Positions 52,549 to 61,600 are shown, counted from the stretch's first letter. The stretch is 64,000 nucleotides of DNA from Gellertiella hungarica (GCF_014197145.1 NZ_JACIEZ010000009.1:113347-177346); one strand, 5' to 3'. Numbers and translations: made by a program. Notes: generated from the sequence alone by a model not told the origin.

Positions 52549-55500
52549 TCAGCACCTTTCTTGAGCTCTGCCACCAAGGCGCACTCCTCATCCGGGTGTT
52601 CGATTTCGATCGACGCAAATGTGTCGGCATCGACCCGGCCGACCGTCATAAGAGTTTCGAACAACTCATCCAGTGCCTTCAGGCTTTCTGGTGTTGCACC
52701 TGAAATCTTGAGGTCGATCGACGCTCCTCCGGGTACCTTGAGGGCTTGGATCCTGAGGTCATCCACGGTCGATTTGGTCCCATTGGCACCAACGCGCCCC
52801 AAACGCTTAACCAAGGGCAGGAGAACCTTCGGAGCGTCCCCTTCTTCTTCGATCAGGAGGGTCTGCGGTGCGCTCGCGAGCCAGCCGCGCTTGGCAGCTT
52901 CAGCCCGGACAATCAGGAAGTCATCGGGACGAGGGGGACGAATAGTCGCCTCAATACCTTCTCGAAAGCCATTCGGCTTCTCTTGCTGCTCCGGTTCGCC
53001 GTCGTGAACAAGGTATCGGTCCTGCGCGATCACCTTCGGGATAACGTTTAGAACATCCGCGTCCGTCACGGCCTCGGATTTCTCTTTGACCTTCTCTATG
53101 ATCTCCGAGACGCGGGTTTCAGCGGATTGCCGCGCCACCTCTGCTGCCCATTCCCTGATCTTATCCTCGGACGGCTTCTCCCCCTTGATCCAGCCGCGGG
53201 CCCGCGCCTTCGTCACCTGAATGATAGACCACCCGTCGGCAGAGAGATCTGCGTTCAGAGGGACTTGGTTTTGCGCGTCATAAATCTCGTCAGGCCGATC
53301 GCTCTTGGCGTCGGCAAAGCGGAACAAGCACCAGACCCCTCGCTCCACGCCTGCGGAGATGACCCGATTCAAGACGCTCGGGTTCTCTAGGATCGGCCAG
53401 CGCCGTTGCTGCGCGAACGCGTCACGGATCCCGTTTACGGTCGGCGTGTCCCCGCCGAGGCCGAAAAAAAGCTGGGCAAGGCCACGAACGATTTCCACGG
53501 TCGCTGCCCGATCAGCCTCGATCACCTCTCCATCCTTGCGCAAGATCTCCTTGACCTGCTCGGCGACTGGGGCGCCACCTTCACCGCCAGCGACCCGGAT
53601 CTCTCGGATCGCGATTCCGTCGGCTCCCGGATAGACGAGCCGGGTGTAGCTCTTGCTGACCGCTACGTTTAGGTCGTTCCGGGCCCGCGCTCGGCGGCCC
53701 TGGAAATCGTCATCAAGTTGCCGGAGCGTGAGCCCATAGGCGCCGGGGTCCGCCGCCAGCTTCTCCATTGCCCGGACATCGCGCGCCAACTCGAGGAGCC
53801 GGTCCAGGCTCTGTTGCGCCCGCTGATCACCGAACATTCCGTCACTATCCCGGTCCGTCGCAACTGTGTTCGGGATCAGGAGCGCCACGTGGTTCTGAGA
53901 TATGCGGGGCTGCCCGTTACCCACCGTCTGGATGAATTCGTCGACCACAATACGCGGGGCATCGACCCGGACGATCCCGATCGAGGGCCGACGCGGGGAC
54001 TCCGCCATGTCCTGAGGGGCGGTCACGTCTTCCCGGACCTCGAAGATCCCGTTCTGGTTCGTGATTACCTTCCGGGACGCCTCGAGGATAAGCCGCAACG
54101 CGTCATCCCGCTTCACCCCCTCACGGATGTCGCTGAGGGCCCGGTTGATGGTCGGGTCGGTGTTCGCGAAGAACTTTCCCCCATCCTCGCGCAGGTAGTA
54201 GGCGTGCTTCTGGATCGCCTCGAGGGCGGTCTTCACAGCGGTCGCAGGGAGCCCCGGCATAAGGACCGACAGGAGAGCGTCGGCCTCGTTGATCCCGAAC
54301 AGATTGCTGGACACCCCGCCGGCTCGGCCAACTAGGCTGTTCACCAGCACGACGCGCCAAGTCATCTCGTGGTATGGGATCCCGGACGGGAGCGGGTTCG
54401 CGGCGTCGCGCATCTGAGCCCGGCTCCGGTTCGACGCGAGAGCATCCGACTGCGGCCCCCCGACGTCGGTGTTGAGGACGATCTGCATGTCGCCCGCTTT
54501 CAGACGGCTCCCCACGATCTCGTCCGCCATTAGCCGATCCGAGAAGTCGAGATGCCCCACATGGATCATGGGCGCGTTCGGGCGTTTCTCCCAGAGGAGC
54601 CGGATCGCGAGGGTCATCACCCGGAGAACCCCGCGGGTCCCCTGGAACGTTTCGATCGAGGCTAGCTTCTCGTTCAGGAACCGCAGGAAAGTCGGGTGGA
54701 ACGGGTAACTGGCCCGGATCCGGTCCGCGTAGTCGGTCTGTTTCGCCTCCGAAGGGAGGTCGGCCGGGGAACTGGCGTAAAGGGCTGCATAGGCCTCTGC
54801 GGCCCTTTGTGCCGCCTCGGAATTGATCTGCGAGAAAAGGCGGCGGGCGAGAACCCGGGCAAGCTCGCTCTGTGGGACCGGCTTGATAGGGAGCGCGTCA
54901 CGCGCCACGACACTCTCGGTCTCACCGACGGCGCGCGCAGCCCGCTGCACGGCCTCCTCTGGGGCGACCTCGGATCCTGTGATCCGGGTGAGTTCGGAGC
55001 CAAGGCTCTCGCTCTGGCGGGCAAAAGCGTCCGATGAGCTGGCGAGGGAGATCACGACCGCGATGCCGGTTGCGGACCGGGCAAAGGTCGACAAAGACAT
55101 GAGGAAGGCGGCGACCTGTGTCGCTCCCTTTCCCGGATGCGCGGCCTCGAATCGGGCGACGTACTGCGCAAGCTCGTCGATCAGGATGATCACTTTGCGC
55201 CCTTCGAGTACCCGCTTGAAAAAGTCCTTACCGGGCGCGGCAACCGAGGTGACGTCCCCTTCCAAATCCCTGTAGAGCGCCTCGCCTCCCACCTGCATTG
55301 CAAGCTCGCCCCAGAGGGTGTGGGGGATTAGAGCGGCACCAGACGGCTTGTTCACGGAAAGGACGTCCCCGGCGATCGCTACGACGTCCAAGGTGCCCGG
55401 CGCCGGCAGCGGCAGCCCTGGGAAGAGGGGGTCAACAAGGTCGCGGATCTCCGTTCCGCGCTTGGCGCAGTGGACCAGCCCGATTAGGGAGTGGGTCTTC

Positions 55501-55805
55501 CCGCCGCCAAACCCGGTCTCAAGGCGCGTGATCGCGCTCGCCGTTGTGTCTCCAGAGACCCTTAGAAGGACGGTAGACAATAGGTCGCGCATCCCACTCG
55601 TGGGGTATGTCGCCTCTCCGAAGAAAACGGTGGCATCAGTGTAGGGAGTCTCCGCAACCTTCTGGCCTGCGTAGCTATCCATCACCTGGCTCAGGCTCGC
55701 GGTAAAAAGCTCTGGATTGAAAGTTCCCTTTATAATGTCAGCACGAGGCGTGCAGCTGTCATAGAGGGACAACAGTCCCTTGGTTTGTTTCTCCGAGTTC
55801 ATCAT
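52545..55805 (-). CDS. DUF499 AAA-type ATPase of the defence operon
   Basis: A 1086-residue ATPase. Walker A is TGFGGGKTHS (Lys 103), Walker B is VIILIDELAQY (Asp 210, Glu 211), and LSTFARSATGIAVVISLAS is the following strand region; long helical C-terminal domains follow. DUF499 proteins recur beside DUF1156 methyltransferases and helicases in defence islands. ATG 55805 (or 55802) is preferred to an in-frame TTG at 55850. It is the first effector-side gene, 79 bp after the WYL regulator. Confidence 0.86.
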   Translation of the reverse strand: MMNSEKQTKGLLSLYDSCTPRADIIKGTFNPELFTASLSQVMDSYAGQKVAETPYTDATVFFGEATYPTSGMRDLLSTVLLRVSGDTTASAITRLETGFGGGKTHSLIGLVHCAKRGTEIRDLVDPLFPGLPLPAPGTLDVVAIAGDVLSVNKPSGAALIPHTLWGELAMQVGGEALYRDLEGDVTSVAAPGKDFFKRVLEGRKVIILIDELAQYVARFEAAHPGKGATQVAAFLMSLSTFARSATGIAVVISLASSSDAFARQSESLGSELTRITGSEVAPEEAVQRAARAVGETESVVARDALPIKPVPQSELARVLARRLFSQINSEAAQRAAEAYAALYASSPADLPSEAKQTDYADRIRASYPFHPTFLRFLNEKLASIETFQGTRGVLRVMTLAIRLLWEKRPNAPMIHVGHLDFSDRLMADEIVGSRLKAGDMQIVLNTDVGGPQSDALASNRSRAQMRDAANPLPSGIPYHEMTWRVVLVNSLVGRAGGVSSNLFGINEADALLSVLMPGLPATAVKTALEAIQKHAYYLREDGGKFFANTDPTINRALSDIREGVKRDDALRLILEASRKVITNQNGIFEVREDVTAPQDMAESPRRPSIGIVRVDAPRIVVDEFIQTVGNGQPRISQNHVALLIPNTVATDRDSDGMFGDQRAQQSLDRLLELARDVRAMEKLAADPGAYGLTLRQLDDDFQGRRARARNDLNVAVSKSYTRLVYPGADGIAIREIRVAGGEGGAPVAEQVKEILRKDGEVIEADRAATVEIVRGLAQLFFGLGGDTPTVNGIRDAFAQQRRWPILENPSVLNRVISAGVERGVWCLFRFADAKSDRPDEIYDAQNQVPLNADLSADGWSIIQVTKARARGWIKGEKPSEDKIREWAAEVARQSAETRVSEIIEKVKEKSEAVTDADVLNVIPKVIAQDRYLVHDGEPEQQEKPNGFREGIEATIRPPRPDDFLIVRAEAAKRGWLASAPQTLLIEEEGDAPKVLLPLVKRLGRVGANGTKSTVDDLRIQALKVPGGASIDLKISGATPESLKALDELFETLMTVGRVDADTFASIEIEHPDEECALVAELKKGAE

Positions 55806-55884
55806 CCGCCGAAGCCCTCTATTCTCACAGGTCACATTTTTCAGCAGCAAACAGTCATTCCGTTACTGGATGTCTGCCGCTTTT

Positions 55885-56754
55885 TTAATCGCCGGATGTG
55901 ACTGCCATTACATCGCTGCGATTTATCAGAATAATCTGTTGGTCTTGAGGTGTACGTGCGCCCGGGTCGGTGTCGAGACCCAACCGCTTCAGCGCGTAGT
56001 AGAGAAGCGCCTTGCGCACGGGGATCTTCGCCCGGCCGCTACGCATCCCGTAATCGAGGGCAATGACTTTCTGCTGCGTGTCGGACAGCTCCGGGTGCGG
56101 TCCGATCTCCAATGTCACCTGCTCGTTCCAGTCGGCGTCGCGATCGGCACCGACCTCACTCAGCTTGGTGCCGCGGGTCTCGATGATCCGCGAGAGCAGG
56201 AAGTCCTTAAAGCTCTGATCGGTGAGACAGAAGGCCCGTGTGTGCCAGCGGAAACCGTCGAACCCGATCGCGTGTGGCGCGATCCACCGCCAGCGCGGCT
56301 CCGGCCGGGACAGGGACTGATACTTGACCTCGATCGCCTCTGATCGCCGGATTGCGGCGACCACCGAACGCAGGGTCTTGGCATTCACTCCCCGCACAGG
56401 GGTCGGTGCGGCGGCGTAGGAAGGGAACTGGCCAATCCAGGCGTCAGCGCGGTCAAGGATGCCGTCGGCGACGGATCGCAGCTGAGAGAGGTAGCTGCTT
56501 GCGTCCGGCTTCAGAAACAGGGGATCGAACTTGCTGCCTCGGATGTAGGTCCGGGCGCTCTTGTCGTAGGTCATGTTGTCCGGAGCCATGCCGATGTAGC
56601 GGTTCAGGTCGGTGGACGCCTGGTTCACCGACACGCCGAACGCTTCCATCAGATCGCCCCGATTCACATGCCCCTCCCAAAACAGGCGGAACTCGATGAA
56701 TTCGAGCCGTCGCTCGACGCCCCACCGAAGATCAGCCTTCTCTGTTCCCACCAT
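55885..56754 (-). CDS. WYL-domain regulator (BrxR/CapW-like)
   Basis: A 289-residue transcription factor. An N-terminal winged helix (about 13-75, GDLMEAFGVSVNQASTDLNR) is followed by a WYL-type ligand domain (about 125-200, IEVKYQSLSRPEPRWRWIAP) and a C-terminal WCX-like extension. This architecture defines the BrxR/CapW regulators that repress BREX, CBASS and other defence operons until a signal binds. It leads the minus-strand operon and probably controls it through the dyad at 56,782-56,803. Confidence 0.88.
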   Translation of the reverse strand: MVGTEKADLRWGVERRLEFIEFRLFWEGHVNRGDLMEAFGVSVNQASTDLNRYIGMAPDNMTYDKSARTYIRGSKFDPLFLKPDASSYLSQLRSVADGILDRADAWIGQFPSYAAAPTPVRGVNAKTLRSVVAAIRRSEAIEVKYQSLSRPEPRWRWIAPHAIGFDGFRWHTRAFCLTDQSFKDFLLSRIIETRGTKLSEVGADRDADWNEQVTLEIGPHPELSDTQQKVIALDYGMRSGRAKIPVRKALLYYALKRLGLDTDPGARTPQDQQIILINRSDVMAVTSGD

Positions 56755-56781
56755 GCATTCCCCAGTGACATGATCCGTCCC

Positions 56782-56803
56782 GAAACTAGGCGAGCCCAGT
56801 TTC
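56782..56803 (-). promoter_or_regulatory. Candidate operator for the WYL regulator
   Basis: A 22-bp imperfect palindrome with arms GAAACTAGG and CCCAGTTTC around a CGAG centre (one mismatched pair) lies 28 bp upstream of the regulator's ATG. Its location suits autorepression of the defence operon. Confidence 0.55.
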
Positions 56804-56927
56804 TGGATTTTCTGCTAAGCTATCTGGGAAGCCGTGTGGGTTCAATCGAAATCGGTAGGATCTGCAAGCAAGGGAGAAGGCGCGGATGGCGGCTGCGTCT
56901 CGGCCAACCGCCATCCTGTAGCTATGG

Positions 56928-57143
56928 TCAGGCGCCGGTTTGCTGAGCCTGACCAGGGTCGGAGGTGCTGGAGCGGATAATCGACTGCTCGTATTCCTCG
57001 ACGTCGGACAGGCGATAGACCACCCGGCCGCCCACTTTGAGGAACTTCGGCCCCTCACCGGTCCAACGCCACCGCTCAAGTGTGCGATGGCTGATCCTCC
57101 AGCGGACAGCCAGTTCAAGTTGGTTCAAATGAGTTTCCTTCAT
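56928..57143 (-). CDS. AlpA-like/excisionase-type HTH protein, copy 2
   Basis: A 71-residue protein nearly the same as the one at 22,507: HLNQLELAVRWRISHRTLER and GGRVVYRLSDVEEYE. GAAAGGAAG precedes its ATG. It is separated from the defence operon by 173 bp and reads in the same direction. Its presence suggests a second, related element end or a duplicated excision regulator at this boundary. Confidence 0.85.
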   Translation of the reverse strand: MKETHLNQLELAVRWRISHRTLERWRWTGEGPKFLKVGGRVVYRLSDVEEYEQSIIRSSTSDPGQAQQTGA

Positions 57144-57880
57144 TTCCGCTTCCTTTCGCTCGGGCCAGTTTGACTGCGACACGACGAAGGCGTGGGCGGA
57201 AAACACTATCAAGGTAATACTGTCCGGAGCGCCAAACATAGGGCGCTGCGCTTCCCTGTCTTGAACAGAAAAATTCTGCGGTGGCGAAGATTCACTTGCG
57301 AATACGAAGGCGTGCTGGCGCGATGTGGGGCATACTTCGAGCGAGTTTGTCGAAAAGTCCTCTCCCTCCAAGATTTACGAAGCAATTCGCCACGATTCTC
57401 CCAGATTCACTCTTGAGCGCTATTCTTTGCACAAACCAGTCAGATTGTTGCGCAATGGTGAGCAGGGCTACGTGAAATGTCCGCATGAGCGCGGCTGGCC
57501 ACTCCCTTTTACGAACTGCGTAAAGCTGCGCATACGAGGAAATGCTTGGAAGTGGGCGGGAGTTGTGGGCGATTCGCCATGGCTTATCAGAGAGTTAGAG
57601 GATGAGTCCTTTCCCTCCGCCATAAACTCACATAAACTCTTGTTTTTAATACACTTTTTGATGGCGACTTGCTGTCAGCCCATCATCTGGCCCATCACAA
57701 ACGGTTTCCTTTGTCTTGTCGAATGTTCTTTTCACACGGTCGAAATCCGGTGGCTTGCCAATCTCGACCGAATAATCTAATTTAACAACTATCGATGCAG
57801 CCTGGCATAAGGCGATCCCAATCGATATGCACGCGCAGGAGTGCGTGTTTCCCATCCGGTTTTTTGGAGAGGAAGCACCA
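57144..57880. other. Long non-coding stretch between divergent HTH genes
   Basis: About 740 bp with lower GC than its surroundings and no convincing gene; the open frames that cross it lack ribosome sites and look unlike proteins. It separates a minus-strand AlpA-like gene from a plus-strand HTH gene and may hold promoters, an attachment site, or decayed DNA from a past recombination. Confidence 0.5.
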
Positions 57881-58273
57881 ATGCGCCCTTCCGGTCAACT
57901 TGATCTACTCGCTCCACTCAACATCAAGGAATCAGCGAAACGGAAGAGGTCCGCGAAGGCAAAGCCCGCGACCGAGCCTGCAGAGGCAATGCCTGATCCG
58001 GCCACGCGCTGCATCCGTGAAGCGATCGAACCGCATCCGTCGATTTCAGCCTATACTGCAAGCCTCAGGCCCATGCAGCCTATATCCGCACCGGCGCTCT
58101 ATCTCAACGCCCAGTCCGTCGCCCAGCGTCTGTCAATCAGCGTCCCTACGGTGTGGAGATGGGCACGGGAGCGACAGGATTTCCCAAGCCCCGTTCATCT
58201 CGGACCTGGTGTTTCCCGTTGGTCTCTCGATGATATCGAAGCCTATGAGCTGCGTTGCCACGAGAGGGCCTGA
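57881..58273 (+). CDS. HTH DNA-binding protein upstream of the integrase
   Basis: A 130-residue protein with a lysine/alanine-rich N-terminal half and a C-terminal AlpA-like helix-turn-helix (LNAQSVAQRLSISVPTVWRW, then SPVHLGPGVSRWSLDDIEAYE). GGAGAGGA directly before ATG 57881 favours this start over an in-frame ATG at 57827. It lies 2 bp before the tyrosine recombinase and is probably its directionality or expression factor. Confidence 0.78.
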   Translation: MRPSGQLDLLAPLNIKESAKRKRSAKAKPATEPAEAMPDPATRCIREAIEPHPSISAYTASLRPMQPISAPALYLNAQSVAQRLSISVPTVWRWARERQDFPSPVHLGPGVSRWSLDDIEAYELRCHERA

Positions 58274-58275
58274 TC

Positions 58276-59880
58276 ATGGCAGCGCGGCGCAATCGCAGAA
58301 TCCGCAAAACCCTCAATGCGGCCAAGACCCATTGGCTCTATAACCAGACGGAGGTCATGACGCTCTACGGCGTCTGTCGGAATACGGTGCTGAACTGGAC
58401 GAAGGCCGGCCTGCGGCAGATCGAGGCCGAGGAGTGCCTGTTTCGCGGCTGCGATCTCAACGAATTCCAGCGCGTACGGCGCGAAAAGGCGAAGCGGCGC
58501 GGAGAGCCACACGAGATCTTCTGCATCCGCTGCAAGACCCTTCATTCTCTGCTGGTTGAGCCGTTCAAGGTTGTAACAAGCCGTTTCGGCTGCCATGTGG
58601 AGCTGATATGTCCTGATACCGGGCAATCCATCCGCAAATTCGTGTCGGACGCCTATATCGACAGTGTTCTGAGTCTCGATCCATCCAGACCGAGAGCAGA
58701 GAGTCAGAACTATACTGCTTCTCCAGCCTGCACTGGATTTGGGCAAAACGGCTCGTTTCTACCGGATGATATCATTCCAGAGGACGAGCATACCATCTAT
58801 TGCTACCAGCGCGCCCTGATCCATACTGAAGGGCGGCATGAGAAAACCGTCGATGCCAGCCTGCGAGCCATCCGCCTTTTCCAGAGCTATCTGGCCGGAA
58901 CCCGCCTTTCGGAAACCACGATCGCGCAGGTGACAGCGTTCAAGACAGCGTTCGAGGAGGGAGCTTTCCGGCGAGAACAACAGAATGCAAGTGGCACTGA
59001 CGCGGATCGGCAGATGCTCTCCTCCTCCACCATCGTTCATTGCTTCGGCAATCTGGAGGCTTTCTTCAACTGGCTGCGTGATCGGCCCGGATACCGGAAA
59101 ATCCCGGCTGATATTCCCAGCCATTTCCGCCCCTCACGCCATCACAGGAAGGTCGCGGGGGCGCCCACCGAAAAGCATGTGCCGTCGCATGAGGATCTGC
59201 TCACCCTGATCCGCGCCATGCCGGATGCCCGTTGGCGTGATCGTCGCGACAGAGCGCTGGTGGCCTTTCTCTACCTCTCCGGGATGAGAGACGGTGCCGT
59301 GATCGGTCTTCGCCTAAAGCATGTGGATGTGGAGCGGCGCGAGATCCTGCAAGACCCCCGGGAAATCCGCACCAAGAACTCCAAGACCATGCGCAGTTCC
59401 TGGTTTCCGGTTGGCGAAGAGTTTGCCGGGATCGTCACCGGCTGGATTGGTGAGCTGCGGCAGGCCGGTGCTCAAGACGAGGATCCGCTCTTTCCACAGA
59501 CCAGGCCGACTTTCGGCCAGCGTGATCCAAGGGAGCCATGGGTAACGGCGACCCCGCTCAGAAAGATCGTCAAGGCAGCGATCCAGCGAAGCGGGCAACA
59601 GCCGTTTCGACCGCATGCAATACGCGCAACACTTGCCCGGCTCGGCTATCGAATTGCGCTGACCATGGAAGAACAGAAGGCGTGGAGCCAGAACCTCGGG
59701 CACGACCACCTTGCCACCACGGCCATATATTATGGCAAGCTCGACACGGATACACAGGCGCGGCTGATGAGCACGATGTGGAACCGCGGCCCCGCAACCA
59801 CCGAGCACGAACTGATCGACCTTATTCGAGTAGCATCCCCTGAAAAACTTCAGGCAATCAGGGTTCTTTTGCGAGGGTGA
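58276..59880 (+). CDS. Tyrosine recombinase with N-terminal HTH and zinc finger
   Basis: A 534-residue integrase. The N-terminus (about 20-65) looks like a MerR/AlpA-type HTH (LYNQTEVMTLYGVCRNTVLN), then a zinc-ribbon-like segment with Cys 83, 86, 106 and 112. After a SAM-like core-binding domain comes the catalytic domain: Arg 338, His 447 and Arg 450 (RPHAIRATLA), His 476 (LGHDH) and the Tyr at 485 or 486. All catalytic residues are present, so it may be active. ATG 58276 follows GAGAGGG. Confidence 0.88.
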   Translation: MAARRNRRIRKTLNAAKTHWLYNQTEVMTLYGVCRNTVLNWTKAGLRQIEAEECLFRGCDLNEFQRVRREKAKRRGEPHEIFCIRCKTLHSLLVEPFKVVTSRFGCHVELICPDTGQSIRKFVSDAYIDSVLSLDPSRPRAESQNYTASPACTGFGQNGSFLPDDIIPEDEHTIYCYQRALIHTEGRHEKTVDASLRAIRLFQSYLAGTRLSETTIAQVTAFKTAFEEGAFRREQQNASGTDADRQMLSSSTIVHCFGNLEAFFNWLRDRPGYRKIPADIPSHFRPSRHHRKVAGAPTEKHVPSHEDLLTLIRAMPDARWRDRRDRALVAFLYLSGMRDGAVIGLRLKHVDVERREILQDPREIRTKNSKTMRSSWFPVGEEFAGIVTGWIGELRQAGAQDEDPLFPQTRPTFGQRDPREPWVTATPLRKIVKAAIQRSGQQPFRPHAIRATLARLGYRIALTMEEQKAWSQNLGHDHLATTAIYYGKLDTDTQARLMSTMWNRGPATTEHELIDLIRVASPEKLQAIRVLLRG

Positions 59881-60125
59881 AGCAGGCCTGTGGGGTCTAC
59901 GATCAGACAGAAAGTGTAGGTGGTTAGGCTGCCGAACTATTGGCCTTCCTTTAGTCTGCAGAAGCATGCTGGAATCGCCAAGTTTCACACACCGAATTGG
60001 GCATGGCAGTGGCAGATAGTACTCTGTGTATCGCGATCACTCGGTTCTCAAGATTTCCGTCGAGGCGGTACAAACAATATCAGAAAGGTCTTGTGACGCT
60101 ACTGCGATGTTTATCCGTTCCGAAT

Positions 60126-60142
60126 GTTTCGGACTCCGAAAC
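60126..60142. other. 17-bp palindrome downstream of the ClpP-like gene
   Basis: GTTTCGGA-C-TCCGAAAC is a perfect dyad. It lies 20 bp beyond the stop of the minus-strand gene at 60,162 in a 281-bp gap (59,881-60,161) without a gene. No T run follows, so a protein-binding or recombination site is as likely as a terminator. Confidence 0.45.
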
Positions 60143-60161
60143 TTGAGAGATGGCCTGATGG

Positions 60162-61310
60162 TTATTCGCAGCAGAGCTTTCGAACGTAGGTATTTCCGAG
60201 TGTTACCATGGCATCGTCCGGGATGCTGCCGTCCGCCTTCAATCGTTTCGAAATTGCTTTGGCTTCTATTTCTGAGAACGTGCCGCGAATTGTAATGGCA
60301 AACCAGGAATTGGAGGCAAGATGCACATCAAGCGGTATTGGCTGAGCCTGTGCGAAGCTTCGTGCGGCTTCATAGGTATCCAGGCTCTTGACTTGGATGA
60401 ACCGTTGTTCGCCTGAGTTCTCCTCATATTCGGCAACCCGCACCCAAGTCTTGTGCATATATCCCGTGTCGTCACCCACATGAACCTTGAACCAGTTGCC
60501 CTTCACCATATCAATCCTGATCGGCGTGCCGTTTGGAACATCCTTTTTCTTAGGAGCATTCGGCCCGGGAGCAGCCCGCATCGGCGCTGCCCATTTCGGG
60601 TGCATCACCTCACCTCGCCGGGGAACCGGTATTCCAAGAGATACGGGTTCAATGGCCTGAGCAGTCGCGGAACCCGGCAATGCCGGGATTGGTGCGGAGA
60701 GGTTCGGTGATGCCGAGGTTGCAAGCGATGGATTTGTCTGGTTGTCCCCGACCGTCGTCAGATGGTACTGCGCCATCTCGCTTCCGGAAAGATAGCGGAT
60801 GTCATTGCTGTCATAGCTCAAGGCCAGTTGCAGCAAGGCCGGGTCCACGCCCATTTCCCCCATATAGACAATGACCTGTGCCGTCATCTGCTGCACGGCA
60901 GAAACAGCATCTTCGACTGCCATGCCTGTCGTATTGTCGAAGGATGACTTGTGGACCCCGATCGAACCCGGCTCAGCATATCGCTTCACGCCGCCCATGA
61001 ATGCGAGCGAACATGCAGAGGCGCATTCGGCTCCCCTTATCTGAAAGGTCCATAATCCGGCCGCCCGAATGGCTCTGCCCAGTTCCATTGCCTTCATCAC
61101 ATTGCCGCCGGGACTGTTGAATGCGACAGCCACGGGATGCTCGGAAAATGTGAGGCGATAGAAGTCGTAGAGCGTATCCGTGTCGGCAAAATCACCGCTG
61201 ACCAGCATAAGCTTTATGTCACCATCCAGCACTTTAACTTCTATCTTCAAAGCAGCCCATGACTTCGTTGCCAAAAACAGTGATGATAAAAGACAAAAAA
61301 CACGCAACAT
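60162..61310 (-). CDS. Secreted ClpP-like serine protease with SH3-like region
   Basis: A 382-residue protein with a signal peptide (about 1-19) and a COG3904-type ClpP-like domain: FNSPGGNVMKAMELGRA, probable nucleophile Ser 98 in ECASACSLAF, and His 120 in GSIGVHK. After a Pro/Ala linker, residues about 260-300 resemble an SH3 domain (RIDMVKGNWFKVHVGDDTG), and the C-terminal 75 residues are SPOR-like. It probably acts in the periplasm, possibly at the cell wall. It is not clearly part of any operon here. Confidence 0.78.
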   Translation of the reverse strand: MLRVFCLLSSLFLATKSWAALKIEVKVLDGDIKLMLVSGDFADTDTLYDFYRLTFSEHPVAVAFNSPGGNVMKAMELGRAIRAAGLWTFQIRGAECASACSLAFMGGVKRYAEPGSIGVHKSSFDNTTGMAVEDAVSAVQQMTAQVIVYMGEMGVDPALLQLALSYDSNDIRYLSGSEMAQYHLTTVGDNQTNPSLATSASPNLSAPIPALPGSATAQAIEPVSLGIPVPRRGEVMHPKWAAPMRAAPGPNAPKKKDVPNGTPIRIDMVKGNWFKVHVGDDTGYMHKTWVRVAEYEENSGEQRFIQVKSLDTYEAARSFAQAQPIPLDVHLASNSWFAITIRGTFSEIEAKAISKRLKADGSIPDDAMVTLGNTYVRKLCCE

Positions 61311-61452
61311 CGCTAGACATGCCCGACAAAGACTTGTTGTTGGGATAGTATCTTTCCAGTCGCAACCTGCAACAGGATTCGCGAGGTGGATATTCCCGGC
61401 AGAAATCGTTCGCCGCTATGAAGCGGGCATCTGCTTCTTGAATTCAACAATC

Positions 61453-61478
61453 AAAAAAGCCGATCCCGGAGGATCGGC
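61453..61478 (-). terminator. Intrinsic terminator of the candidate tracrRNA
   Basis: GCCGATCC (61459-61466), loop CGGA, GGATCGGC (61471-61478), with AAAAAA at 61453-61458, which reads TTTTTT on the minus strand after the stem. It also separates this transcript from the ClpP-like gene. Confidence 0.85.
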
Positions 61479-61600
61479 CTTATCTGGTGCTGTCAAAGCT
61501 TGTTAACGGCCAGGACGCGTAAATTCTGATCTATTAGGCCATTAGAATGTGACCAATCTCTCTCAGGTTGTCAAGCGCCAAGCCGCAACTACAAAACCAC
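61455..61600 (-). ncRNA. Candidate tracrRNA of the type II-C CRISPR system
   Basis: Read on the minus strand, upstream of and divergent from cas9, the sequence contains GACAGCACCAG directly followed by ATAAGGCCGATC, resembling the nexus of known tracrRNAs (AAUAAGGC type). It ends in a strong hairpin with six T. The bases before the nexus would be the anti-repeat. No CRISPR array is in the window to test pairing, and the 5' end is not defined. The gap 61,311-61,767 holds no gene. Confidence 0.5.

Noticed and set aside
57325..57780. 151-codon plus-strand frame in the low-GC gap
   Set aside because: No ribosome-binding site, composition unlike a protein and no domain; kept as non-coding.
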